Shown: positions 12,246 through 23,369 of the stretch, piece by piece
Layout: each line of letters begins with the position of its first letter
Position numbering within the stretch: position 1 is the stretch's first letter
NCBI GenBank assembly: GCA_029237695.1
Contig: CM055275.1
Coordinates: 11,420,899 to 11,484,898, forward strand
Direction: 5' to 3'
DNA length: 64,000 nt
From: Conchocele bisecta
Taxonomy: Eukaryota > Mollusca > Bivalvia > Lucinida > Thyasiridae
Position numbers and translations under genes: made by a program
Notes under the pieces: model-generated
Told to the model about the DNA's origin: nothing
Database searches by the model: none
What the model saw: only the letters and a program-made list of their open reading frames with translations

Positions 12246-12463
12246 GTATCACCAACACGTCCGTGACGGCCCTTCTCACTAACTGTCCCCGGCTGAAGAA
12301 GGTGAACCTGAACGGACTGAAGCTGATCACATGTGATCCATTCCTGCCGATCATCTCCGACCTGCCGCTATGGCGACGGTGTAAACAGGTGCTCCAAGAC
12401 AGGAGATCCCAGCGGGATGCAGTGGATACCACAGTCGGGCTACCGGCGGTCGATGATGATCAG
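12246..12463 (+). CDS. LRR protein, visible exon 4
   Basis: A 218-bp exon that takes over in phase 1 (completing a Ser codon with the exon ending at 8521) and leaves in phase 0 before GTTTGT. It encodes about 72 residues: ITNTSVTALLTNCPRLKKVN with LNGLKLIT is a clear LRR-CC unit. The remainder (ISDLPLWRRCKQVLQDRRSQ and an acidic tail AVDDDQ) is charged and not repeat-like. A pearl-like element begins only 11 bp after the donor, so the donor region has been closely invaded without destroying the GT. Confidence 0.83.
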
Positions 12464-12473
12464 GTTTGTTGTT

Positions 12474-13465
12474 TTTGTCGCGCCTGCTTTAGCAGAGGCG
12501 CGACTATAGTCGGCGCTTTTTCCGTCGTCGTCCGCGTCGTCCGTTTTTTTTGTAAGGCAAATACGTTAAAAGTTATTGTTTTTTCACAATATCTCTTTAA
12601 CCCCTTGCCAGACTTTCACATCAATGTTTGTCTAGGGATGATGCTTCATTACGCACACCCCCACATCCAAATTCTCAAGGTCAAGGTCATTTATTTACTT
12701 GTAATGTTCACCGGTTTTGTAACAGAAATGCGTTAAAGTTATTGTTTTTTCACAATATCTCTTTAACCCCTTGCCAGACATTGATAATATTTCACATCAA
12801 TGTTTGTCTATGGATGATGCTTCATTACTCACACCCCCACATCCAAATTCTGAATGTCAAGGTCATTTATTTATTTGTAATGTTCACCGGTTTTGTAACA
12901 GAAATGCGTTAAAGTTATTGTTTTTTCACAATATCTCTTTAACCCCTTGCCAGACTTTGATAATATTTCACATCAATGTTTTTCTAGGGATGATGCTTCA
13001 TTACGCACACCCCCACATCCAAATTCTGAAAGTCAAGGTCATTTATTTACTTTTAATGTTCACCAGTTTTGTAACAGAAATGTGTTAAAGTTATTGTTTT
13101 TTCACAATATCTCTTTAACCCCTTGCCAGACTTTTATAATATTTCACATCGATGTTTGTCTAGAGATGATGCTTCATTACGCACACCCCCACATCCAAAT
13201 TCTTAAGGTCAAGGTAATTTATTTACTTGTAATGTTCACCGGTTTTGTAACAGAAATGCGTTAAAGTTATTGTTTTTTCACAATATCTCTTTAACCCCTT
13301 GCCAGACTTTGATAATATTTCACATCAATGTTTGTCTAGGGATGATGCTTCATTACGCACACCCCCACATCCAAATTCTGAAGGTCAAGGTCATTTATTT
13401 ACTTGTAATGTTCACAGTAAAATGCCTCAGCAGGCGCGATACCGCTTCCGTGGCGGAATTCTTGT
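12474..13465. repeat. pearl-like element with 176-bp tandem units
   Basis: Head TCGCGCCTGCTTTAGCAGAG with GCGCGACTATAGTCGGCGC, then about five units of 176 bp (starts near 12,555, 12,731, 12,908, 13,084 and 13,260) carrying TTTTTTCACAATATCTCTTT and CACACCCCCACATCC. It closes with CAGCAGGCGCGATACCGCTT. Frames across it are repeat artefacts. Confidence 0.72.
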
Positions 13466-13805
13466 TTATCATTTGTTCCCTATTTAATATAAAGGGAGAA
13501 AATCAATAATTATTAATACATTTCTACAAGTAAAATACACATTGAATTTGAAATCTGGGGGTATAATACTTAGTTGATCCAAATTTATCTGGAGCTCTGT
13601 ATATAGCCGCCACCCTGTCTGTCTGTCCGTATGTCTTTCCGCATGTCTGTCTGTCTGTCTGAGATATGCGTTCATGTTTTTGGTTACCTACTATCTCTGG
13701 TATCCGTAAGTCGTATTGGCTTGAAACTTCATTTGCTTAGTTGTGATCATCCATATTGTCATTCCAGAGTCCACCCATGCGGTCCCTATGCTCAAATCAC
13801 TTTTC
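13466..13805 (+). other. intron segment with short TCTG microsatellite
   Basis: Non-coding. It has a CTGTCTGTCTGTC run near 13,615-13,660 and a TTTATCTGGAGCTCTG fragment of the CCAGATAAGG MITE family near 13,585. Confidence 0.4.
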
Positions 13806-14036
13806 CTATGGGAATTTAACATGGGGAGTCATTTTCCAAAATATTTCGTTTTTTGATCCTGAAGGATCAAAAAACCAAATACATGTATTTTGGAAATTGA
13901 CTCCGAAACCTGGCGAGATAGCTTGAAAATGATGTAATTAAGAAAACAAAAGTTTGATTTTGAAAATCGGTCCACAAATAAAAAAATATTTTAAAAAAAA
14001 TCTATTTTTAGCCCCCATGTTAAATTCACATAGGAA
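13806..14036. mobile_element. foldback MITE, GGGAATTTAACATGGGG ends
   Basis: A complete small copy: left CTATGGGAATTTAACATGGG and right CCCCATGTTAAATTCACATAG are inverted. An inner palindrome surrounds CGTTTTTTGATCC/GGATCAAAAAACC. Confidence 0.7.
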
Positions 14037-14504
14037 AATCGTTTGTGGCTATGACAGGAGAAATAGAGAATAGTGCCGTGAATGGAAAAGAATATCTGAC
14101 AAGGCTTAGGAAACGGTATGGGCGAGGCTTGCTATTTTTACCCATTGACGGCACTAACCTACTATTCTATTTATCCCGTCAACACCAACAAATATCTTTA
14201 AAATGCAACAAAATAACACCAGCTGCATCCTCTAAATCGAGAATCGACTAGTATGACAACCGCACATATTTATACACAGTGATTAGGTCGTATTGACAGG
14301 ATATCTAAACTGTTTCATGGCACCGTGTTTCACGGCACATACGCACTGTGCTGACGGGATAACTGATTTCTTGTTAACCCATATGCCGCATTTCTCCATT
14401 CAATTGTTATACATTTAAAAGTTGACCACCTGTACATGTAATTGCAGTTGTATAGGTTACATACATGTCCAAGTACTGTATGTAAATTAACATATTATCT
14501 AACC

Positions 14505-14852
14505 CTTAGACCCAGTGCTGTGCCTAGAGCGAGCCCGGGGGGACATTTTCCCACCTAAAATTGTCTATGTCCTTTAAAATTTCAGAATATCCCTACTATT
14601 TTTAATACAAAAAGGGCCCAAAATCTGAAATTGTCTCTCTAAAAGTGAGACCTAGCCACAACCCTGCTTAGACCGCTTACACAACAATTGTCGTCTGCTG
14701 TTGCTTTTATATCTTGCCTTATTTCTCAATAAAAAGCATGTTGTAAATTATTCTGAAGTGCTGTGAAAGCATGTTTTTGATGATAAAAATGGAAAATAGA
14801 AAATAAACAGTAGACGACAAAAAATTAAGATAGCGGTGTAAGGGTTAAACTC
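14505..14852. mobile_element. TTAA-type foldback MITE, interrupted copy
   Basis: The left end CTAACCCTTAGACC (14,502) is followed by ~165 bp of unrelated sequence, then ACAATTGTCGTCTGCTGTTG and the family core, ending AGATAGCGGTGTAAGGGTTAA at 14,848. Confidence 0.65.
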
Positions 14853-15059
14853 TGTTTTTCCTGTAAAGTTTTAGCATGCAAACATAACTAAATTTCATGT
14901 TGTTGGTGTATTTGGGTTTTAATTTGGGTTTTAATTTTCAAGAAAAATTTACATCCTGGAATAAAATTTGTACAACGCATTACAGACAATTATCATAGTA
15001 TTGTATGAAACGCTTGAGAAAAAAAATACCAATTTTCTTTATCTCACCTCGAAAGTATG

Positions 15060-15430
15060 TGTTGTTACCACTCATTGGAACCGTCTCAACAAGACGGTTC
15101 AAATGAGTGATATAATACCTTTTTTATCGGGGTATAAACTTGGAAAAGTCGCGGGAATACTGGACGAAGGCCGGAAGGCCTCGTCCAGTATTCCCGCGAC
15201 TTTTCCAAGTTTATATCCCCGATAAATTCCACAAAAAGGCCATTCATTCCTTATAATTCCAGCATTTGAAATAAATTCATCAAGAAAATGTGTTTATTTT
15301 CCGTTTTCTTAAGAATTATTTTAACTGCGCCTCACGGTTACGGAAAGTAGTTCGGCATGTGAGTTTACTGGGATATACATTTTGGATAGAGACTTGCTAC
15401 GGACCAATCAAATGTTAGGGAATTGTGTAC
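15060..15430. mobile_element. long-palindrome MITE, truncated arm
   Basis: The palindrome TATAAACTTGGAAAAGTCGC, GGGAATACTGGACGA, GGCC and its complement is centred near 15,175. The right arm continues through TTCCACAAAAAGGCCATTC to about 15,430 and matches the inverse of 63,640-64,000. The left arm is replaced by a copy of the AACCGTCTC/GAGACGG palindrome (15,062-15,106) that also builds the 53-54 kb array. Confidence 0.7.
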
Positions 15431-15554
15431 ATATTTTTGTGCTGGAATTATTGAGAAATAAACTAATGAGATTGTTTCAATACAAGTTATAGTTAGACTG
15501 AAATGGATAAATACACATCAGCATCAATCAATTAATCAATCAATCAATTTCTAG

Positions 15555-15761
15555 GACCTGTGTGTGCCCCATCGATCGACGTCCTACGCGGCCAATTTGA
15601 GAACACTCGATCTGGAATATAGCGACCTGGTAGACGATGGACTTCTCACCGACATTATCTGGGTCTGTCGCGGATCGCTGACCGTCCATAATTACTACGG
15701 TGAAGAACTACAGGCGACCGACACAAGCTGGGATAATTATCCTAATTTGGTCAACTCGTAG
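15555..15761 (+). CDS. LRR protein, terminal coding exon
   Basis: The last coding exon follows AATTTCTAG and ends at TAG (15,759-15,761). It encodes 68 residues: a final repeat SYAANLRTLDLEYSDLVDDG with LLTDIIWVC, then a capping tail that includes SLTVHNYYGEELQATDTSW. The phase (0) agrees with the exon ending at 12,463, so all five exons give one open frame of about 277 residues. The tail is what is repeated downstream at 15,960-16,450. The biological partner of the protein is unknown. Confidence 0.85.
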   Translation, partial: DLCVPHRSTSYAANLRTLDLEYSDLVDDGLLTDIIWVCRGSLTVHNYYGEELQATDTSWDNYPNLVNS

Positions 15762-15865
15762 TTAGTGACAAATATATTTGTGACTGGCACTATTTGGTTC
15801 GGTTTCATGTAAAAAAATGCACTGTTTTTCTGACGAGATTCCACTCTGCGCTACTTAGAGCTACG

Positions 15866-15939
15866 GCATAAACACATTTTTCATCTAGTAACCGGCGCAA
15901 TAAATTTGCGCCGGTTACTAGTTGAAAATGTGCTTATGC
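15866..15939. terminator. 3'UTR hairpin carrying AATAAA
   Basis: A near-perfect inverted repeat with arms of about 35 bp (GCATAAACACATTTT...CTAGTAACCGGCGCAA and complement) has the polyadenylation signal AATAAA (15,899-15,904) at its apex, 138 bp after the stop codon. It may serve as the gene's polyadenylation site; this is inference. Confidence 0.5.
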
Positions 15940-15954
15940 AGCGTGAAGAGCAGC

Positions 15955-16460
15955 GCCAATGCTAATGTGATCACAACAACCGACACGAGGTGGGATAAAT
16001 ATCCAGGTTTGGTCGACTTGTAGTTTGTGAGAGACTTTAACCAACATTGTGCATAACCCTTATGGCGAAGAATTACAGACGACCGACGCGAGGTGGGATA
16101 AATATCCAGATTTGGTCGACTCGTAGTTTGTGAGAGACTTTAACCAACATCGTGCATAACTATTACAGCGAAGAATTACAGACAACCGACGCGAGGTGGG
16201 ATAAATATCATGATTTGTTCGACTCGTAGCTTGTGAGAGACTTTAACCAACATCGTGCATAACTATTACAGCGAAGAATTACAGACAACCGACATGAGGT
16301 GGGATAAATATCATGATTTGTTCGACTCGTAGTTTGTGATGTTATCTGGGTCTGTCGTGGTTCACTCACCGTCCATAACGACTACGGCGAAGAATTACAG
16401 GCGACCAACGCGAACTGGGACAAACATCCTGATTTGGTGGACCTGTAGTTTGTGACATCT
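15955..16460 (+). pseudogene. tandem copies of the terminal LRR exon end
   Basis: Four or five partial copies of the last ~75 bp of coding sequence plus stop and early 3'UTR, about 110 bp apart. Each has GAAGAATTACAGNC(A/G)ACC, GCGAG(G)TGGGATAAATAT and GTCGACTCGTAG or a close variant (ends near 16,022, 16,125, 16,229, 16,333 and 16,447). The last copy keeps GTTATCTGGGTCTGTCGTGG upstream and is therefore longer. They lack upstream exons and acceptors and are judged non-coding. Confidence 0.8.
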
Positions 16461-16527
16461 GGTTCTGACGTGGTTCGTTGTTTTACATCGAAAGATTCCT
16501 GACAAGATGCGACTCATCTCTACTTGG

Positions 16528-16605
16528 AACTATCGCATAACACATTTTTCGTTTAGTAACTGGCGCAAATTTCTTGCACCGGTTACTAGACAAAAGTGTC
16601 TTTCA
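16528..16605. repeat. diverged copy of the 3'UTR hairpin
   Basis: GCATAACACATTTTTCGTTT, AGTAACTGGCGCAAATT and the complementary arm mirror 15,866-15,939, at the same distance after an exon-end copy. AATAAA is lost. This shows the duplicated unit included the hairpin. Confidence 0.7.
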
Positions 16606-16712
16606 TATGCAGTATGTTCTTCATGTAGCTGAATGGGAATTAATCAGGAATGCGGCGCCTATTTCGACGTAAAACATTTTACGCCAGCGTGCAGCAGAGC
16701 TACAGATAAGCT

Positions 16713-17097
16713 GCGTATTTGCGTAAATACCCAATTAAAATTGCCAAAAAACCCAATTGAAATTGGACGTAGTTAGTATCAAAAAGCAATAACAATTTTG
16801 CGGTACCTGTATCATGCTGCAGAAAACAATAAACAGACCACAAATATAGCATATTTTTCTTGTTTTCCATGAAAACACATCTTGGTATTTCATTAGAATT
16901 GTCTCCAAGGAGACAATTGTAATGAAATACCAAGATATGTTTTCATTTCGAAGCAAACTAATTCCATAATTGCTGCCTGTTGATGTGTAAACAGTAGTGT
17001 GATTTTATTTTACCCAATTCAAATTTTAAAATACCCAATTGCTTCAGAAATGATTGAGTGAAAATACTCAATAACTAATTCCTTATCTGGAGCCCTG
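16713..17097. mobile_element. CTCCAGATAAGG MITE, complete copy (inverted)
   Basis: Runs from GCTGCGTATTTGCGTAAATA to TTCCTTATCTGGAGCCCTG. It is about 385 bp and is the reverse orientation of the copy at 50,697-51,046. Shared blocks include ACCCAATTAAAATTGCC and GAAAACACATCTTGGTATTTC. A short palindrome (TGTCTCCAAGGAGACA) is central. Confidence 0.75.
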
Positions 17098-17750
17098 GTG
17101 CAGTATGTAGTATTGAAATGTCGTGAACACACAGTGCACCAAAGTCAGGTGGTGTATTGAAAGATCTCATTGTTAATACCAATTGTGATACATTTGTTAT
17201 ATTATTTTTTTTGGTACAATTTTTGGAAAAGTTTTGTGAAGTGTTTTATACAAAGTCCAGTTTGTTGTTTGGTTTATTTGCCCATTAAAGGTACATATCC
17301 ACTCGGTAGGCATAAAATATTATTTATATCATTTTCTGGCAAAATAATCATTCATTCACCATTACCCCATGTATTGATTGGCATTATTATACATTTTATA
17401 TCAGACGTAACTTTCCACACTGATATCAGGGGCAATAACCGTGTTTCCTTAAAATGTTAACAGACATCACTATTTATTCTCTGTATTATTTTTGATGTGC
17501 AATAATTATACTTTATAATCTGTCGAAAATATTATTTGTTCAGGTGACGCAATTCCTTAGTATAAATAATTAGCATGTTAAAATAACATGCCTCATTTGC
17601 ATATGACAATAGCCTGATACCACCGCGAGTCACTATCAGTCAAATAAAAAAATGTCTGTATAGCGGGCACTGGTAATTTTTAGAACTGGTGGAATAGCGA
17701 CACAATTATACGCTTATTTCATTTCTATAAAGAACATTTTGTGCCTATTG
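17098..17750. other. intergenic, no feature seen
   Basis: AT-rich sequence without recognisable repeat or coding signal. The frame at 17,170-17,460 (+) shows no domain and low-complexity hydrophobic composition. Confidence 0.4.
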
Positions 17751-17754
17751 AGTT

Positions 17755-17905
17755 TTGATATCTGCTGTTTTCTTTTTATTGTCCACTTTTCTTAACAAAA
17801 ACATGTTTTGACAGCGCAAAGTGATTATCTAAATTGAGCTAATTCTCATGCTCTGACAAAACATGTTTATTTGTCAAAAAGGAAGACAAAGCTTAAAAAC
17901 AGCAG
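17755..17905. mobile_element. foldback MITE relic, TTGACAGC family
   Basis: ATCTGCTGTTTTCTTTTTAT and the complementary AAAAACAGCAGTGTGAT surround AACATGTTTTGACAGC and its imperfect inverse. It is a diverged member of the TTAA-flanked family with both termini gone. Confidence 0.55.
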
Positions 17906-17907
17906 TG

Positions 17908-19025
17908 TGATTCCCAGTAAGGATGTATTCACCATCGAGGTGTGAATCCCAGTAAGCATGGATCCACCGTCGTCGTGTGAATCCCAGTAAGGATGGATTC
18001 ACCATCGAGGTGTGAATCCCAGTAAGGATGGATTCACCATTGAGGTGTGAATCCCAGTAAGGATGGATTCACCATATAAATGTGAATCCCAGTAAGGATG
18101 GATTCACGATCGAAGTGTGAATCCCAGTAAGGATCAATTCACCATTGAAATGGTGGGTGGCAGGTGGGAGCACGCAATGGGTAATTTAACGATCAGGGTT
18201 CATCCTTACCGGTATCCCGACTGGAGACCTGGTTTGGCCCTCACATACGCCGTAATTATTACATCTTTTACATTTTGTATGTGACAGTTGAATCTGGTTA
18301 TACCACTTATGTGAGTATTACGATATTCGTAATCGTATTTTAGGGGAAGGGGCCAAGTGACTTTGGTGTGGTATGGACCTGGCACCAGGTCAGATTATTC
18401 TAATTTCAGGGCTAAATATATTTGTTCTGGATGTAAATATTCCGTATTGATTTTGGTATTTTCCCCCCAATGCAGCAGGTTAAAATGGGATCGAACCCGT
18501 TTTCCCGGCCTTACATGACCTTAGCTGATTGGCCGTTAAACACTAATAAACAAACAAACAACATTGAAATGTGAATCCCAGTAAAGATGGATTCACCATC
18601 GAAGTGTGAATCCCAGTAAGGATGTATTCACCATCAAGGTGTGAATCCCAGTAAAGATGGATTCACCATTGAGGTGTGAATCCCAGTAAGGATGTATTCA
18701 CCATCAAGGTGTGAATCCCAGTAAAGATGGATTCACCATCGAGGTGTGAATCCCAGTAAAAATGGATTCACCATCGAGGTGTGAATCCCAGTAAAGATGG
18801 ATTCACCATCGAGGTGTGAATCCCAGTAAAGATGGATTCACCATCGAGGTGTGAATCCCAGTAAGGATGGATTCACCATCAAGGTGTGAATCCCAGTAAA
18901 GATGAATTCACCATTGAGGTGTGAATCCCAGTAAGAATGTATTCACTGTCGAGGTGTCAATCCCAGTAAGGATGGATTCACCATCAAGGTGTGAATCCCA
19001 GTAAGGATGGATTCACCATCGAGGT
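17908..19025. repeat. 35-bp tandem satellite
   Basis: Monomers of 35 bp, GTGAATCCCAGTAAGGATGG plus ATTCACCATCGAGGT, run 17,908-18,152 and 18,562-19,025. A 409-bp element interrupts the array. Variation is mostly substitution, with no indel noise. Confidence 0.92.
18153..18561 (+). mobile_element. SINE-like retroposon with 10-bp target duplication
   Basis: The element lies between two copies of CATTGAAATG (18,143-18,152 and 18,562-18,571), inside the 35-bp satellite. It starts GTGGGTGGCAGGTGGGAGCA and ends in an AAC-rich tail (AATAAACAAACAAACAA). It has a tRNA box-B-like GGGATCGAACCCG near 18,490. Target duplication plus A-rich tail indicates retroposition. Relatives are at 20,345, 25,125 and 55,990. 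Confidence 0.8.
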
Positions 19026-20075
19026 AGCCAAACTTAAAAGTTATTGTCCATGGGTGAAGCCTTTTTAGATTTGTTAAAATGGAGGTCATCGCTAATCCAA
19101 GATGGTGCCGTCTAAAAATAGCATAAATTCTTAAAAAATCTTCTTCTAATGAACCGCCAGCCGGATTTCGACGAAACTTGGTAGGAATGATCGATGTACA
19201 ATGCTCTTTCAAAGTTGTTAAAATAGTGACACCGGGGTCAAAAATGGGCATGGCCCGTGGGGTCAAATTTGGGTCAAATTTTATTTTTGACCGAATATGG
19301 TCATGTCTATATCAAATCGAAGTTATCAAAGAGGCGATCACTTTGGTACATTTTTTGTTGAAATTGGAAGGTCATGTCATCCAAGATGGCCGCCAAAAGG
19401 TCAAACGGTTGTTCTTTTATTAGAGATTTCAAAATTCTTCTTCATACGAACCGCTTGGCCCATGGTGGCCAAACTTCACAGTTATGGTCCATGGGTGAAG
19501 CCTTTTCAGATTTGTTAAAACGGAGGTCGTCGCTAATCCAAGATGGCCGCCGTCTAAAAATAGAACAAATTCTTAAAAATCTTCTTGTGAACCGCCAGCC
19601 GGATTTCGACGGAACTTGGTAGGAATGATCGACGTAGAATGCTCTTTCAAAGGTGCTAAAATGGTGACCCCGGGGTCAAAAATGGGCGTTGACCTTGGGG
19701 TCAAATTTTATTTTTTGACTAAATATGCTCTTGTCATATATCAAATTGAAGGTATCGATGAGGCGATTGCTCTGGTGCAATATTTATCGGAATTGGATGA
19801 TTATGTCATCCATGATGGCCTCCAAAATGTCCATTTATTCGAGATTTTGAACGTCTTTTTCTTGGGAACCACATGGCTGATGCTGGCCAAACTTCATAGT
19901 AAGTTAAGATCCTTGGGTGAAGCATTTTCAGAGTTGGTAAAATGAGTCATTTAATCCAAGATGACCGCCATCTAAAAATAACTCTATTTTTTTAAAACAC
20001 ATGAACAATGTCACTCCTCTGGTGTTCAAGGAGTCAGGTGAGCGATTTAGGGTCATCATGGCCCTCTTGTTTTAA
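19026..20075. repeat. pair of ~460-bp tandem repeats (TCCAAGATGG family)
   Basis: Two successive copies (about 19,026-19,490 and 19,490-19,960) share GTGAAGCCTTTT(T/C)AGATTTG, AACCGCCAGCCGGATTTCGA, AATGATCGANGTA and TCCAAGATGGCCGCC. Frames crossing them are not genes. Confidence 0.65.
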
Positions 20076-20344
20076 ATGTGTTGCCTACGAGATATATTTG
20101 TTTGTTGGGGTTGAACGGCCTATCAACAGTTAAGGTCATTTTAACTCCGGGTCAATGGGTTTAGTACTAAATCCCATATATTGCCTGTACATGTACCAAT
20201 GGTCACAAAAGCAGAACTGAATATTTACAATAAAAAAAAATATATATATTCAGCCCTGAAATTAGAATAATCCTGATCTGATGCCAGATCCTCGCCACAC
20301 CAGAATCACTTGGACCCCTCACAAAAACAGGAGGATCAGTAATA

Positions 20345-20728
20345 ATCACTAATTTTAGTGAGTGGCATGTGGGAGCACGCGATGGGTAATTTAACAATCG
20401 GGATTCATCCTTACCGGAATCCCGACTGTAGACTTGGTTTGGCCCTCGCATACATCGTTGGCATTTTGTATGTGACAGTTGACTGGTTATAACCCCTTAT
20501 GTGAGTCTTACGATATTCGTAATCCTATTTTAGGGGAAGGGGCCAAGTGGCTTGGTTTGGTATGGACCTGGCACCAGGTCAGGTTATTTTAATTTCAGGG
20601 CTGAATACATTTGTTCCACCACAATGCAGCAGGTTAAAATGGGACCGAACCCGTTTGCTTGGCCTTACATGACCTTAGCTATTGATAGACTGTTAAACAC
20701 TAATAAACAAACAAACAAACAAACATAC
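20345..20728 (+). mobile_element. SINE-like element, copy 2
   Basis: Same family as 18,153: AGTGGCATGTGGGAGCACGC at the head, GGCACCAGGTCAG and GGACCGAACCCG inside, tail TAATAAACAAACAAACAAAC. Confidence 0.7.
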
Positions 20729-20989
20729 TACTTTTATAATTGGCAATAACCCAATTCAACTCCCAGGTAACAAAAGAGCCAAAGATAAAAACGTACCTGA
20801 GGGCCAAACCAGGCAAACCGTGATTCCTATAAGAAGGAACCCCTACCGTTAATTTACGTCGTGTTCGCCCGACCAACCACCGACTAAGACTGTATACATG
20901 ATCGCGATATTGTGCTATTGTAAATAAACCACGGACTGAGCAAATGGACTACATTTTCAAAGAATCTAAAAGTCCATTTTCTCAGCCCG

Positions 20990-21240
20990 CTACTTAACCC
21001 TTTCACCCATAACTTGAATGGACTGTGTTATGTAAATAGCCTACAAATCCAATCGTCACAAACTGATTTTCTGACTAGTCCATCTATGAAAAGATGGTGT
21101 ATTTGCTCTCAAAATTATGAAAATTATTTGCAAAAAGTGAAGATCCTGATGAGACGGCTCGTCACGAGTCGACTCCCCTGGATCTACACTATTTGCCAAT
21201 ACCACTATACAGGCCTGTGGTGTTGAAAGGGGTCATTACT
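20990..21240. repeat. dispersed repeat, empty-site paralogue of the 22.7-kb insertion
   Basis: The inverse complement of sequence flanking 22,705-24,415. It contains CCAATACCACTATACAGGCC (21,196-21,215), the uninterrupted version of the junction that the 1,711-bp TIR element splits. Another copy is at 52,484-52,790. Confidence 0.7.
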
Positions 21241-21283
21241 ATAGCATGCCATCTGTCTACTCAATTTATATTGATTGGAGTTT

Positions 21284-21752
21284 TACGTCCATTCAACAAG
21301 GTCATATACTACATCAGTTCAACAGCAAGGTCGTATACTACATCAGTTCAACATCAAGGTCGTATACTACATCAGTTTAACATCAAGGTCGTATACTACG
21401 TCAGTTCAACATCAAGGTCGTATACTACGTCAGTTCAACATCAAGGTCGTATACTACATCAGTTTAACATCAAGGTCGTATACTACGTCAGTTCAACATC
21501 AAGGTCGTATACTATATCAGTTCAACAGCAAGGTCGTATACTTCGTCTGTTCAACAGGAAGGTCGTATACTATGTCAGTTGAACAGCAAGGTCGTATACT
21601 ACGCCAGTTTAACAGCAAGGCCGTATATATACTACGTCAGTTCAACAGCAAGGTCATATACTACGTCAGTTCAACAGCAAGGTCGTATACTACGTAAGTT
21701 CAACAACACGGTCGTATACTGCGCCTGTTCAACAGCAAGGTCGTATACTTAC
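21284..21752. repeat. 29-bp tandem array
   Basis: About 16 monomers of TTCAACATCAAGGTCGTATA plus CTACGTCAG (29 bp), with CATC/CAGC variants. The array runs straight into a SINE-like tail (ACATGACGTTAGTTGTTGAT, then AATAAACAACCAAACAAAC, 21,750-21,812), so it may have grown from that element's 3' region. Confidence 0.88.
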
Positions 21753-21814
21753 ATGACGTTAGTTGTTGATAGGCCATTAAGCACCAATAAACAACCAAAC
21801 AAACAAACTAAACT

Positions 21815-22215
21815 ATGATCTCAAACGAAACCATACATTTGTTCCGTGTACAAGCCATCAGTCTGTTTTAACTATTCTGGCGTTTGACATATACCACAAA
21901 TAATGTTACATGTACATAAATTCAATTTGGTGCAATATATTCGCAATTCATTAAACAACAACGTCCTATATGGGTTGTTTTCATTACACTGATAGGCTAT
22001 GTATAGTGTGATTTCTGAATACAGGATTAGTGGCATGCGAGCAGTGGCTATCTACTTTGTCAAGACATGACTCGCATGACAATACCAATATGGCAGTGTT
22101 ACAATATTCAATTACTATATAGGCCATAGTGTTGTATCTCGGGTCATTTGTAATGCATTTGAAATGAAGGCTGTGATCAGAAAACTTATGCAAGTGTTGT
22201 TTGATCGATGTCTAT
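21815..22215. other. intergenic, no feature seen
   Basis: No repeat, palindrome or coding signal recognised by eye. Confidence 0.35.
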
Positions 22216-22218
22216 GCC

Positions 22219-22306
22219 ATCATCATCATCATGCACTATCATCGTCGTCGTTGTCGTCTTCGTCGTCTTCGTCGTCATCACCACCACCACCACCACCACC
22301 ACCATC

Positions 22307-22337
<31 letters not shown>

Positions 22338-22377
22338 CCACCACCATCATTATCATCATGCACTATCATCATACACT

Positions 22378-22411
<34 letters not shown>

Positions 22412-22456
22412 CCATCACCATCACCATCACCATCACCATCATCACCATCACCACGC
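22219..22456. repeat. CAT/CAC/CGT trinucleotide microsatellite
   Basis: Compound (CAT)n, (CGT)n and (CAC)n tracts. They yield His-, Ser- or Thr-rich frames of up to 186 codons that have no other support. Confidence 0.95.
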
Positions 22457-23274
22457 ATGGTTTTTATTTTCTTTATATATTTCATCATTCTTTGTTTTGT
22501 TATTACTATTTAATATTGTATTTATCTCGTTTTGACAATTTGTTCTATCTACCGTTGTTCAGAAGCATATCACAACTAAACCCTAACTCATTGCGTTGTT
22601 CGACACGTGTCTGTGTGTATCAGGCCCGTACGCAGAGGGGGTGGGACGGGTGCGTACGCACCCCCCTTAACCCGTTCAACACCACAGGCCTGTATAGTGG
22701 TATTTATGGCACGCCGTTTTATTATTTATTCCAAATCAAGATATCTACTAAACTTTATTAGATATCTTATATATTATATGAGATATCTTATATAGTTTAT
22801 AAGATATCTTATATAGTTTATAAGATATCTTATATAATATATATATATAAGATATCTGCCAAGTATATAAGATATCTTATATACTATATAAGATATCTCA
22901 TATAGTATATAAGATATCTAATAAAGTTTAGTAGATATCTTATATACTTTAGTAGATATCTTATATAAAATTGTATATAAGATATCTTATAAACTATATA
23001 AGAATGATCTATATATTGTATGAGATCATTATATGTTATATAAGATATCTTATATATTTTACTAGATATCTTATATAGTTTAGTAGATATCTTATAAAGG
23101 AACTTGTATAAGATATTTACTAAACTATATAAGATATCTTATACAAAGTAGGAAATACTGAGTGCTCCCTTTGATGCCGCACGAAATTGACTAATTGATT
23201 ATAATTTGAATTTCAACCAATGACAACTCTACATACATAATTCGCAGATATAGCCAGGATAGTGTCTACACTGT

Positions 23275-23320
23275 TCACACACACACACACACGCGCACAC
23301 ACACACGCACGCACACACAA

Positions 23321-23365
<45 letters not shown>
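23275..23365. repeat. CA dinucleotide microsatellite
   Basis: A (CA)n tract with a few CGCACA interruptions, inside the 1.7-kb TIR element. Confidence 0.95.

Positions 23366-23369
<4 letters not shown>

Noticed and set aside
12188..13509. Overlapping 80-180-codon frames after LRR exon 4
   Set aside because: Only the first ~72 codons are exon; the rest is tandem 176-bp pearl-like repeat, translated repeatedly.
21193..21818. 130-140-codon frames rich in SSTARSYTTSVQQQGR-type repeats
   Set aside because: Products of the 29-bp array read in different frames.
22164..22761. His-, Ser- and Thr-rich frames up to 186 codons
   Set aside because: They translate a CAT/CAC/CGT microsatellite in its frames; nothing outside the repeat is protein-like.
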